Below are positions 6,785 through 14,184 of a DNA stretch of 14,923 nucleotides, one piece after another (within the stretch, counting starts at the first letter, position 1; each line of letters opens with the position of its first letter). The notes under the pieces are model-generated. The model did no database searches and was not told where the DNA came from. It was given only the letters and a program-made list of their open reading frames with translations. The translations under genes and the position numbers were made by a program. This DNA comes from CBDVBD01 sp965372135 (GTDB lineage: Bacteria > Electryoneota > RPQS01 > CBDVBD01), in contig CBDVBD010000074.1 in assembly GCA_965372135.1 (NCBI GenBank), positions 1-14,923 of the forward strand. Direction: 5' to 3'.

Positions 6785-7843
6785 TTAATCGATTTCGATT
6801 AATTCCCGTGACAACGATGTAAGGATGTCCGCGCCGTTATCGGTCACTCGGACATCTTCTTCGATGCGGACGCCGCCCCAACCGGGGATGTAGATTCCGG
6901 GTTCAATGGTGATAACCGTATTTGCCGGCAGCCGATAATCCTGGTGCTGGGATACTCTGGGATAGGAATGTACATCCAATCCCAAACCGTGCCCTAAAGG
7001 GTGCCCGAATTCCTCACCGTAACCGGCTGCGGTGATGTGATCGCGTGCGATGCGGTCCAATTCAGCAACAGTGATGCCGGTTTTGACTGCGTCTAAAGCC
7101 ATTTGCTGCGCATCGAAAACGATACGGTGTATTTCCTTCATCCGGTCGGTGGCTTTGCCTAATACCACCATGCGGGTGATGTCGGATGGGTAACCCATTA
7201 CGCGGCAGCCCCAGTCAAATACGATTAATTCACCGGTGTTGATTTTCTTATCCGATGCGGTGCCGTGAGGCAAAGCTCCCCGTAGACCGGATGCCACAAT
7301 GATATCGAAGGCGTCCTTGTCGGCTCCGAGTTTCATCTGGCGAAACGTCAGTTCGGCTGACAAATCGCGCTCGGTTACCCCTTCGGTCATCAATTCCAAG
7401 ACTTCGGTAAATGCTTGTTCACTGATGGCAATGGCGCGGCGAATGGCATCGATTTCTTCGGGATCTTTGACCGAGGCAATTACGTCGATGACTTTATCTG
7501 TGGATTGAAAGCTACAATCGGGCAGCGTTTGTTTGATTTTTTCCAATTCGCCGACACTTATATGTAGCGATTCTATCCCTATAGTTCCACTCAGTTTCAG
7601 GTCCGGCAGCACGGACGGCAAGTTTTCAAGGTGCGTAACGATTCGGCAATCGCCCACCTCCTGCTCTGCTTGTTCTACATAACGAGGATCGCACAGGAAC
7701 ACAGCACGGTCACGGCTGACAATCAGATGTCCTTCATCACCGGTATAGCCCGTTAAGTAACGGATATGCGGGATGTGCGTGACCAAGAAATGATCTGTGT
7801 CTAATGGGGACAATTGTTGTCGGAGTCGTTCAATTCGGGACAT
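6785..7843 (-). CDS. M24-family aminopeptidase (Xaa-Pro peptidase type)
   Basis: A cytosolic dinuclear-metal aminopeptidase of the creatinase/prolidase fold, expected to remove N-terminal residues next to proline or to split Xaa-Pro dipeptides. At 352 residues it has the usual short two-domain form. The N-terminal creatinase-like domain is about 1-120 (HIRYLTGYTGDEG, then FLCDPRYVEQA). The 'pita-bread' catalytic domain is about 125-352. All five metal ligands are seen: Asp210 (IVFDWG), Asp221 (GYPSDITR), His285 (HPLGHGLGLDVHSYP), Glu314 (ITIEPGIY) and Glu328 (GVRIEEDV). It lies 53 bp before the protease and 56 bp after comF on the same strand, so cotranscription is likely. The sequence before the start has only a weak GGAAA. 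Substrate preference between aminopeptidase P and prolidase cannot be settled by eye. Confidence 0.93.
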   Translation of the reverse strand: MSRIERLRQQLSPLDTDHFLVTHIPHIRYLTGYTGDEGHLIVSRDRAVFLCDPRYVEQAEQEVGDCRIVTHLENLPSVLPDLKLSGTIGIESLHISVGELEKIKQTLPDCSFQSTDKVIDVIASVKDPEEIDAIRRAIAISEQAFTEVLELMTEGVTERDLSAELTFRQMKLGADKDAFDIIVASGLRGALPHGTASDKKINTGELIVFDWGCRVMGYPSDITRMVVLGKATDRMKEIHRIVFDAQQMALDAVKTGITVAELDRIARDHITAAGYGEEFGHPLGHGLGLDVHSYPRVSQHQDYRLPANTVITIEPGIYIPGWGGVRIEEDVRVTDNGADILTSLSRELIEID

Positions 7844-7899
7844 GCTGTTTCCAGTTTTTCTATGTACCAGGTTACGAATCTGGGTTCATGTATAAGTTA

Positions 7900-8622
7900 T
7901 TATGGCAGTTGACGTTGGAAATGTACCGCTGCCGCACCTTGGATTTCACGGGCACCGGCTTTTTTCAAGGTTTTAGCGCATTCGTTCAGGGTGCAGCCAG
8001 TCGTAACCACGTCGTCCACCAACAGGATACGATGATTGGCAATTACGGCTGGATCGGGCACCTTGAATGCGCCGGACACATTTTGCTGGCGTTGCTGGGC
8101 GGTCAATCTGGTTTGGCTTTGAGTGGGGCGAGTACGCACCAGCACTTGGGAAACTACCGGAATACCAAACAGGTTCCCCAATTCGTCCGCCAGCAACTGG
8201 CTTTGATTGTAGCCACGAGACCGGAGTCGTGACCGGTGCAAGGGTACCGGGACGATTATATCCATGCGTTTCATCCAGGGATAGGTCGCTAATAGCCCAC
8301 CTAAGCGATTTGCCAATCCTTGGGCATGGGCGGTTCGGCGATCGTATTTAAATTGGTGTATGATTTCATTCAAGGGATCGTCAAAGTCGCCTTCGCCAAG
8401 CAGTCCTGTGATGATAGTATCCATATATCTTTTAGCAGCTGGCATTCGGATGTGGTATTCGCCATACTGCTGAAATCCCGACCAGCACTGTTTGCATACC
8501 AATTGCATTGTATTTCTAAGCGGTCGGCGGCAGACATGGCAAACCGGAGGGTAAAAGAAATCCAACACCCCTGACAGTAGCGCTTTCGCCAACGACCTTA
8601 GCCTGGATGCATAGAGAAACAT
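7900..8622 (-). CDS. comF: ComF family protein (phosphoribosyltransferase-like, DNA uptake)
   Basis: ComF proteins act in the cytosol in natural transformation, where they are needed for single-stranded DNA uptake; the fold is that of a type I phosphoribosyltransferase. From ATG 8622 the product is 240 residues, the family norm. An N-terminal four-cysteine zinc finger is visible: Cys28-x2-Cys31 (PPVCHVC) and Cys43-x2-Cys46 (CKQC). Next come FKYDRR, the VPVPLHRSRLRSRGYNQS motif, then TRPTQSQTRLTAQQRQQNVSGAF, and the PRPP-binding loop ILLVDDVVTTGCTL at about 199-212. The frame stays open to an ATG at 8757, adding 45 residues unlike the family (MHFSNNKS...). Neither start has a good Shine-Dalgarno; family length favours 8622. 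The 8623-8826 stretch then holds a small stem (GTGCC with GGCAC near 8710-8730) and no other gene. Confidence 0.9.
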   Translation of the reverse strand: MFLYASRLRSLAKALLSGVLDFFYPPVCHVCRRPLRNTMQLVCKQCWSGFQQYGEYHIRMPAAKRYMDTIITGLLGEGDFDDPLNEIIHQFKYDRRTAHAQGLANRLGGLLATYPWMKRMDIIVPVPLHRSRLRSRGYNQSQLLADELGNLFGIPVVSQVLVRTRPTQSQTRLTAQQRQQNVSGAFKVPDPAVIANHRILLVDDVVTTGCTLNECAKTLKKAGAREIQGAAAVHFQRQLP

Positions 8623-8826
8623 GGTAATAGAACCGCGACGCCCACTAAATATGATTGTGCCAAGTTTGCTATCTTGGATTTCCAGCTCAGTCTTTAGAAA
8701 GGCTCCAACAGTGCCTACTTTTCGGCACAAGATACTCTTATTATTAGAAAAATGCAAGCAATATTGGCATAAGAATTGAATTAACTACAGGGTGGGGACA
8801 TCCTACAGCACGGTTAATATGAAACA

Positions 8827-8854
8827 ACAGACCCGCTGAATTCAGCGGGTCTGT
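8827..8854 (-). terminator. Perfect 28-bp palindrome, intrinsic terminator of the secreted-protein operon
   Basis: ACAGACCCGCTGAATTCAGCGGGTCTGT is an exact palindrome (shown here as its halves ACAGACCCGCTGAA and TTCAGCGGGTCTGT), giving a 12-bp stem with an AATT loop. On the - strand it is followed by TGTTTCAT, a moderate T-rich tail. It lies 38 bases after the stop of the 506-residue protein at 8892 and separates that operon from comF. Confidence 0.8.
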
Positions 8855-8891
8855 CGATTAGAGAGAGGTACAACACAGACGATTATATTTT

Positions 8892-10412
8892 TTAATGGAT
8901 TTTCATGCGGTCAGAGTAGTTAAAAGACTCTGTTCTCAGCCAACCTGGACCCCCAGTACTCGACAGCGATCGCCTGGGTATGCGGACTGCTGTGACCCAG
9001 TAGAAATACTCGGTTGCTGTTGTGGTCAGGACACCTTGGTCCACAAAGCTGGTGGAGTCGGAGGTTCCGATTAAGTCGGTTAAAGGATCATAGGACTCCA
9101 GGGAATCGGAACGGTATATATTGAAATAATCCACCGGTTCTTGGTAATCCCAGTTGAGTTCAATACTGGTGGAATCAAGAAGCTGGATAGTGACCAGCGG
9201 TGCCGGCGGCTCCAGAACGTCGCAAGTGACTATCATGGTATAGTCGGATACCGCACCAAAGTAACCATCAACCACCAGATAATAGTCCCCCTGGTCAAGT
9301 TCAACGATTAACGTATCACCAGCGCCGTCCAAACAGGCATCGTAGGAACAGTCATCAAGGATAAAGAGGTCTAAATCGGCTTGCATATCGGAAAGCGTTG
9401 CGGTTAGTACCGTGCCGTCGTAGGGGATTTGGATATGAAACACATTTTCAGGACCGGTTTGTCCGTAACCCTGGCAGTGTGGATATGTTACCCAATGGTC
9501 GGTACCGGAACCGTTGTTCCATTCCACGATTTCCTCGCAGAGTAATTCTTCCTGCAATTCACAGGGGTGAGTAGTCGAACAGGTATCGCAGGTCAACACA
9601 GCACGGTAGGGTACTTCTTCCGGATGTTCGGTAAATGACTGCGGGCATACGAAGAACCAATAGGTTCCTGCAGGGAGGCAGTCGGTTTCGATCACTCCCA
9701 TACCGCAACTGTCCGCATAATCATAGTCAATGTAACCCAAATTTTCACACCCGTAGCTGCCGTCAATTACCATCATGTACAGCGGGAATTCCGCTTCCAC
9801 CTCCCATCGAAAACTGGATGGTTGTGTGACGGTACACTGGTACCAATCGGTGTCTCTGTAATTGTAGGGCGCTATGTAGAAGGTGAACGCGGTTCCGCAA
9901 ATGGTGTCACCGCAATCAATACTCTGAAAAACAGGGGGAGACGAATTACAGCCACCATTGTAGGTATCCGATCCGGTGAAGTAGGGTTCTCCTTCGGCGA
10001 TACCCTGGCAGGATACGGAGCATTCGGCGACGGCTTCCAAGGGGATTTCCACATACCAACTATCGGGCTCTACGATAAATGTGTTGCCGAATTGCATGGT
10101 GACCTTTAAGGTGTCCGACTGTCCCCAGGATCCGGATGCGATGGTGAAATCCAGTTGGAAGGTGTGGGAATCACCGGGACCTACGAATTCTTCTCCGGAG
10201 CTTTCATAGACGCTGTCCACGAAAGCGGGCTGATGGTCAACCACGATTTCGACATAACTCAGGCTCACCACACTTCCGATGAAATTGGAGACATCGAGTT
10301 CTACGCGATATTCATGACCGGGTACGACAATGTAACTATGGGCAACGGCAGTAAGCATGAGGCAGGCAAACACGCTGCACATAATGGCGTAACGTTTATC
10401 AATTGTCTTCAC
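8892..10412 (-). CDS. Secreted cysteine-rich protein with PPC-like and fibronectin type III-like modules
   Basis: A 506-residue exported protein of unknown role, perhaps surface-bound or extracellular. Residues 1-25 form a signal peptide (CSVFACLMLTAVAHS). Residues 26-128 are a beta-rich domain. Residues 131-275 and about 297-397 look like pre-peptidase C-terminal (PPC) beta-sandwich domains: the second has ENVFHIQIPYDGTVLTATLSD, then ADLDLFILDDC and GDYYLVVDGY, typical PPC strands. Residues 402-476 resemble FN3 (SIELNWDY, FNIYRSD, YFYWVTAV). There are 18 cysteines after the signal peptide, suggesting many disulfides. No catalytic motif was found. The start is GTG, chosen for the GAGGAG six bases upstream. 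The last 30 residues (RIPRRSLSSTGGPGWLRTE...) do not look like the end of an FN3 domain. It is the third gene of the unit headed by the paralogous pair. Confidence 0.85.
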   Translation of the reverse strand: MKTIDKRYAIMCSVFACLMLTAVAHSYIVVPGHEYRVELDVSNFIGSVVSLSYVEIVVDHQPAFVDSVYESSGEEFVGPGDSHTFQLDFTIASGSWGQSDTLKVTMQFGNTFIVEPDSWYVEIPLEAVAECSVSCQGIAEGEPYFTGSDTYNGGCNSSPPVFQSIDCGDTICGTAFTFYIAPYNYRDTDWYQCTVTQPSSFRWEVEAEFPLYMMVIDGSYGCENLGYIDYDYADSCGMGVIETDCLPAGTYWFFVCPQSFTEHPEEVPYRAVLTCDTCSTTHPCELQEELLCEEIVEWNNGSGTDHWVTYPHCQGYGQTGPENVFHIQIPYDGTVLTATLSDMQADLDLFILDDCSYDACLDGAGDTLIVELDQGDYYLVVDGYFGAVSDYTMIVTCDVLEPPAPLVTIQLLDSTSIELNWDYQEPVDYFNIYRSDSLESYDPLTDLIGTSDSTSFVDQGVLTTTATEYFYWVTAVRIPRRSLSSTGGPGWLRTESFNYSDRMKIH

Positions 10413-10418
10413 GGCTTA

Positions 10419-10424
10419 CTCCTC
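10419..10424 (-). promoter_or_regulatory. Strong ribosome binding site for a GTG start
   Basis: GAGGAG on the - strand, six bases before GTG at 10410-10412. It settles the start of the 506-residue protein, whose signal peptide begins immediately after (MKTIDKRYAIM). Confidence 0.8.
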
Positions 10425-10452
10425 TATAGTAATCTATAATGTCAAAGTAAAA

Positions 10453-10476
10453 ATGAAATGGATATTGATATTTCAT
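10453..10476 (-). terminator. Weak AT-rich hairpin after the 546-residue protein
   Basis: ATGAAAT at 10453-10459 and ATTTCAT at 10470-10476 form a 7-bp stem, followed on the - strand by TTTTTACTTTG. The stem starts only 4 bases past the stop codon. It could cause partial termination and so lower expression of the downstream 506-residue protein. It is too weak to be called a full terminator. Confidence 0.35.
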
Positions 10477-10479
10477 GCT

Positions 10480-12120
10480 TTAGTAGTTTCTGAGGATGTA
10501 GCCAATTGTGGCGTAATAATTGTTGTTCAGACTGTCGAGGAGAGTAGAGAATTCATCATCTATCCAGTCTTGTATTTCTGCATCGTCACAAATGTCATAA
10601 TCCCACTGTCCCAAATCCTCACTATAGCTGGTGCAGATTTCGTATGATTGGCTTGCTGCTGCTGCCCAAATCTCGGCATGGGCACCGGCAGCGACTTGGA
10701 GTTCGAACTCAAAACGGACGCTACAACTGTCGGGATATGTGATCTTCATGATAATGCCCACATTGCATTCCACTTCACCATGCCAACAGGGATGACCATA
10801 GCTGGGTGGATTCGGCGGGACACCGCATTCGAAAGACACTCCGGCTTTCACCAAAGCAAATTCCATTTCGATTTCATCGCCGGATGCGGAAAATGTGACC
10901 TCACCATCCGATCCTCCTCTAACTTCAACAGCACAGGCTCCCCACATGGGCCATGACGCGGTGCCTTGTACTCCATAACTGATAGTAATGGTATTAGTCA
11001 GGTCATCATAGGTGATATCATAGTCGATATCAATCCGCTCATCAGCTCCACCGGGATCATCATCGGCATATCCGGTGTCCGCGGAACTCATGGATCCATA
11101 ATCATGTCCGAAGCCCATTTCCGGTAACACTGCTGCATACCGGGATCCACCCACCGTAAGTTCCTGATACCCAAGTCCAACCATCACCGGATCGAAAGGA
11201 TGGTTGCCCAGGGCAATCCCTTTGCCGTCCCCGCCGTATCCCGGTGGGTGGTTGCTGACTTTTTGTTTCCCCTCTATCGTATAGCCGTTCATTATGTCCC
11301 ATCTCGCAAGACCATCGCCACTGGTGATAATCATCTTTTGCTTTGCCCCCACGCCATGTTTGGTATAGGAGCCTTGCCGATTATGTCCATATTCAAAACC
11401 TTTGTATACTTTATAAGCTCGCAATCGACCGGCAAGTCTCTTTTCATTGTCTGTTCCGATTGAGAAGGGATTTAGCACTGTAGCTTCATCGCTAACAACA
11501 TCGAAGGCATCTGCGATCCAGTCAAAAAACCTGCCTACAATACTGCTCGTTATTTCATCTAAACAATCATCCACATCATTATTAGTACAACCTATGCTGC
11601 TATGCATGCCATCCCAACCGGGATGACCATCCATTCCGGAGAAGTGGCTGCCGACATCAAAGACCGGCTCGATGGCAGTAATATCGGATGTTACCAATTC
11701 CAAGATGGGAATAGTGGGATGTTGGTAATCGTACATTCCGATTTCCCAAGATGCGGATTCGCCGATTGCAGCATAGGAGGGCACTTGAACAAGGATTTCC
11801 TCATAGCCGTGATAATAGGGTACAGTGAAATCCTCTTCATGGTATATCTCTTGGTTAGGTCCTAATAATCTCAATCTCACTCTTTGCCCTGGATTGGGGT
11901 CTCCGAAGTTATAGCGGATAGGAACCACGTAAGTACAGTCAGGTGAAATGTTGGTAGGCACTTGCTGGCAGCGAGCTCCAATCGTTTGAAAGTATTCAGA
12001 CATAGAATCGAGTACTTCCACAGCAACACACACTGGTGTTTCAATAAATAAGAATAACAAGAGGAGACAGGAACCAACGACCAACAAGCGTAGGAATGGT
12101 TTTCGCAAATTGTGTCTCAT
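10480..12120 (-). CDS. Secreted protein of unrecognised family, paralog A
   Basis: A 546-residue exported protein that I cannot assign to a known family. Basic residues then a long hydrophobic stretch (LLVVGSCLLLLFLFI) form a signal peptide, with likely cleavage after Ala33 (VCVA before VEVLD). The body is beta-rich and acidic. Its pattern is shared at the same places with the next gene upstream (12227-13831). Shared features are QQVPTNIxPDCTYVVPIR at 52-69, a Cys178/Cys186 pair, an amphipathic RFFDW segment near 197, KQKVSNHPPGYGGDGK at 285-300, an acidic DTGYADDDPGG at 348-358 that could bind a cation, HPCWHGEVECNVG at 443-455, a Cys496/Cys511 pair, and ATIGYIL at the end. Relative to its paralog it has a short Pro/Asn insert (VPPNPPSYG) before the HPCWHG motif. 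A GAGGA lies about 9 bases before the start ATG. No enzyme motif was found. Confidence 0.85.
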   Translation of the reverse strand: MRHNLRKPFLRLLVVGSCLLLLFLFIETPVCVAVEVLDSMSEYFQTIGARCQQVPTNISPDCTYVVPIRYNFGDPNPGQRVRLRLLGPNQEIYHEEDFTVPYYHGYEEILVQVPSYAAIGESASWEIGMYDYQHPTIPILELVTSDITAIEPVFDVGSHFSGMDGHPGWDGMHSSIGCTNNDVDDCLDEITSSIVGRFFDWIADAFDVVSDEATVLNPFSIGTDNEKRLAGRLRAYKVYKGFEYGHNRQGSYTKHGVGAKQKMIITSGDGLARWDIMNGYTIEGKQKVSNHPPGYGGDGKGIALGNHPFDPVMVGLGYQELTVGGSRYAAVLPEMGFGHDYGSMSSADTGYADDDPGGADERIDIDYDITYDDLTNTITISYGVQGTASWPMWGACAVEVRGGSDGEVTFSASGDEIEMEFALVKAGVSFECGVPPNPPSYGHPCWHGEVECNVGIIMKITYPDSCSVRFEFELQVAAGAHAEIWAAAASQSYEICTSYSEDLGQWDYDICDDAEIQDWIDDEFSTLLDSLNNNYYATIGYILRNY

Positions 12121-12226
12121 GGGGACATCCTCAGTTAAGAAATGGTCTATTTGCAGGTAAGGGAAGTCATAGAATTGCTCTATTGGGTTTTTATCGCCCC
12201 ACTAATAGCCAAACTCTCAGGTTAGA

Positions 12227-13831
12227 TCAGAAATTTTGTAAGATATAGCCGATTGTCGCCACGTAGTCATAATTAAAACTTTCAAGCAGCGAAGAAAAGT
12301 TCTGCCCTATCCAGGACTGCACTTGTGCATCGGGACATATGTCATACTCCCAGGCACCCAAGGATTGTCTGTAGGTGGTGCAGATTTCGTAAGATTGGCT
12401 AGCTGCTGGCACGAAGAATTCGCCGTGTGCTCCTGCTGAGGCATCCAGGAAGAATTCGAAGCGGCTGGTGCATTCGTCGGGATAGGTAACCTCCATGATG
12501 ATACCTACATTGCATTCCACTTCTCCGTGCCAGCAGGGATGGGTACCACAGCCAACGGATACACCGGCTTGCATCAGGGCGAATTCCATTTCGACCTCAT
12601 CTCCCGCGGCTGAATAGGTAGCTGATCCGCTGGAACCCCCATAGATCTTTACTTTACATACTTCCCACATTGACCATTCTGCATTCCCGGAGACCCCATA
12701 TGTGACGGTGATGGTTTGGGTTATATTATCATATTCCACTGTAAAGTCGATGTCAATACGTTCTTCAAGACCGCCGGGATCATCATCGGCATAACCGGTA
12801 TCAGAGGAACTGTGGGAACCGTAGTCTACCATGTAGTCATTTTGGGGGGGGACTACTGCAAAGCGCTCACTGGCAACATTGATTTCCACAAAACCAAACT
12901 GTTGCATTACCGGATCCATTGGGAAAATTCCCAGAGCGACATCCTTCCCATCACCTCCCCACCCAGGAGGGTGATTGCTTACCTTTTGTTTACCCTGGAC
13001 GGTGTAACCGCCGGTTCCGTTAAGGGCAAAGCTTGGATTATTAGTGATTACCATTTCTTGTCTTGCGCCAACACCGTTAAGTATATATTGTCCACTTTGA
13101 TTATCACCTTGCTCAAGACCCTTAAATAATTTAAAAGCACGTAGTCGGGATGCATGCGCTTTTTGTACGGGCGTGCCAATGGAGTATTGGTTCTCCGTAG
13201 TGGCTTCACACGTAACGGTATTAAAAAGACTCCCGAGCCAATCAAAGAATCGGCTGATCGGATTCTGAGTCAATTCTCTTAGGCAATCATCCACTTCATT
13301 CTCTGAGCAACCGAGACTGCTAAAACTGCCAGTCCATCCCGGGTTGACGACAACGCCATCCAACAAGTCGTCGAAAATAGTGGGATCTTGCACTAGGGTA
13401 ATTTCGGTGGCAGTTGCTTCAGATACAAGACCAGTGTTATCATATAGTTGGACACCCCATGACACATTTTCACCAATAGGAACCGAAGAATGTACTTCTA
13501 TCAAAATATCTTCACCACCATAGAAATCGTAGGCAGGAAAGTCATATTCAAAATATGTAATCCCGCCCGGACCAAATAATCTTGCATTCAAATACTGACC
13601 GGAATCCGGCTCTCCAAAATTGAAACGGATAGGAACAACATAAGTACAATCAGGTGTGATGTTGGTGGGCACTTGTTGGTAACGGGCTCCTACGGTTTGG
13701 AACCCTTGGGTGAAGCTATCTAAGACTTCCACGGCACAACAGACCGAAGTCCCTTCGACGAAGAGAATCAGGAAATAAATGGGAACCACAACCAACAGGA
13801 ACATCAGCAATTTTCGTTTGCTGTTTGGCAT
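12227..13831 (-). CDS. Secreted protein of unrecognised family, paralog B
   Basis: A 534-residue exported protein and first gene after the promoter. It is a tandem duplicate of the 546-residue protein that follows 106 bp downstream; by eye about half of the residues agree along the whole length. The signal peptide has likely cleavage after Ala33 (VCCA before VEVLD), in the same register as in the paralog. Shared landmarks are CTYVVPIRFNFG at 62-73, the Cys175/Cys183 pair in GCSENEVDDC, RFFDW at 194-198, KQKVSNHPPGWGGDGK at 281-296, SDTGYADDDPGG at 343-354, HPCWHGEVECNVG at 431-443, and the Cys484/Cys499 pair. The least conserved part is about 95-170. An AAGGAG and an AAGGA precede the ATG, a good ribosome binding site. 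The 106-bp spacer to paralog A has no convincing terminator. Secreted and possibly structural or binding; the function is unknown. Confidence 0.85.
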   Translation of the reverse strand: MPNSKRKLLMFLLVVVPIYFLILFVEGTSVCCAVEVLDSFTQGFQTVGARYQQVPTNITPDCTYVVPIRFNFGEPDSGQYLNARLFGPGGITYFEYDFPAYDFYGGEDILIEVHSSVPIGENVSWGVQLYDNTGLVSEATATEITLVQDPTIFDDLLDGVVVNPGWTGSFSSLGCSENEVDDCLRELTQNPISRFFDWLGSLFNTVTCEATTENQYSIGTPVQKAHASRLRAFKLFKGLEQGDNQSGQYILNGVGARQEMVITNNPSFALNGTGGYTVQGKQKVSNHPPGWGGDGKDVALGIFPMDPVMQQFGFVEINVASERFAVVPPQNDYMVDYGSHSSSDTGYADDDPGGLEERIDIDFTVEYDNITQTITVTYGVSGNAEWSMWEVCKVKIYGGSSGSATYSAAGDEVEMEFALMQAGVSVGCGTHPCWHGEVECNVGIIMEVTYPDECTSRFEFFLDASAGAHGEFFVPAASQSYEICTTYRQSLGAWEYDICPDAQVQSWIGQNFSSLLESFNYDYVATIGYILQNF

Positions 13832-13931
13832 TTGATCCTTCTCCTTAATATTTACGGTTTAACGTTTATCGGGTTGATCTGAAGTATATGAGGTTTTCGT
13901 AGATAGGGTAGGATATGTAGGAACATATCAT

Positions 13932-13960
13932 AAAATACAACATATAATTGCTGATGTCAA
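13932..13960 (-). promoter_or_regulatory. Sigma70-like promoter for the secreted-protein operon
   Basis: On the - strand a perfect -35 TTGACA (13955-13960) is followed by a 17-bp spacer and a -10 TATTTT (13932-13937, four of six consensus bases). Transcription would start near 13925 and run into paralog B about 95 bases later. The spacing and perfect -35 make this the best promoter seen in the window, but it is a by-eye prediction, and FCB bacteria can use different -10/-35 sequences. Confidence 0.5.
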
Positions 13961-14120
13961 GAGGCAGCGTTAAAATTTCTCATTTTTTTATTAAAGTTTC
14001 GAGTAACCGACACTTATGAAGCTTTGACGATATAAATATAGTCAAATTTGCCATTGGAAAAAATGATGCAGATCACATATTTTACAATTAAAGGGAAATT
14101 TAACAGAAATGAGATCTGAT

Positions 14121-14150
14121 AAAAAAACCCGGATGCGATTTCATCCGGGC
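14121..14150 (-). terminator. Intrinsic terminator of lon
   Basis: CCCGGATG at 14128-14135 pairs with CATCCGGG at 14142-14149 around a 6-base loop. On the - strand the stem is followed directly by seven T residues. It lies 35 bases past the lon stop codon, a textbook arrangement. Confidence 0.93.
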
Positions 14151-14184
14151 TTTATAAATGTGCTGGTTTGGATATCTGCGGGAT

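Larger units (their letters stand above)
13832..14184. other. 353-bp noncoding gap between lon and the secreted-protein operon
   Basis: AT-rich and without a credible gene. It contains the lon terminator (14121-14150), a sigma70-like promoter reading leftward (13932-13960), and an inverted repeat TTTGAC at 14023-14028 with GTCAAA at 14041-14046 around a 12-base AT spacer. The inverted repeat could be an operator but is short. The leader between promoter and paralog B is about 95 bases and shows no riboswitch I recognise. Confidence 0.6.

Noticed and set aside
8623..8757. 45-residue N-terminal extension of ComF
   Set aside because: It is in frame and open, but it makes the protein longer than the family, has no family-like residues and no ribosome binding site. 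ATG 8622 gives the normal length. I also looked for a promoter here and found only poor -10/-35 matches.
8787..8801. Shared GGGGACATCCT at 8790s and 12121 as a regulatory repeat
   Set aside because: The copy at 12121 is the ribosome binding site and leader of paralog A. The other is not before any start codon, and the match is short enough to be chance.
12121..12226. Riboswitch or terminator in the spacer between the paralogs
   Set aside because: A bulged stem (CTATT..GGG with CCC..AATAG) can be drawn on the - strand, but it matches no riboswitch core I know and has no following T-run.
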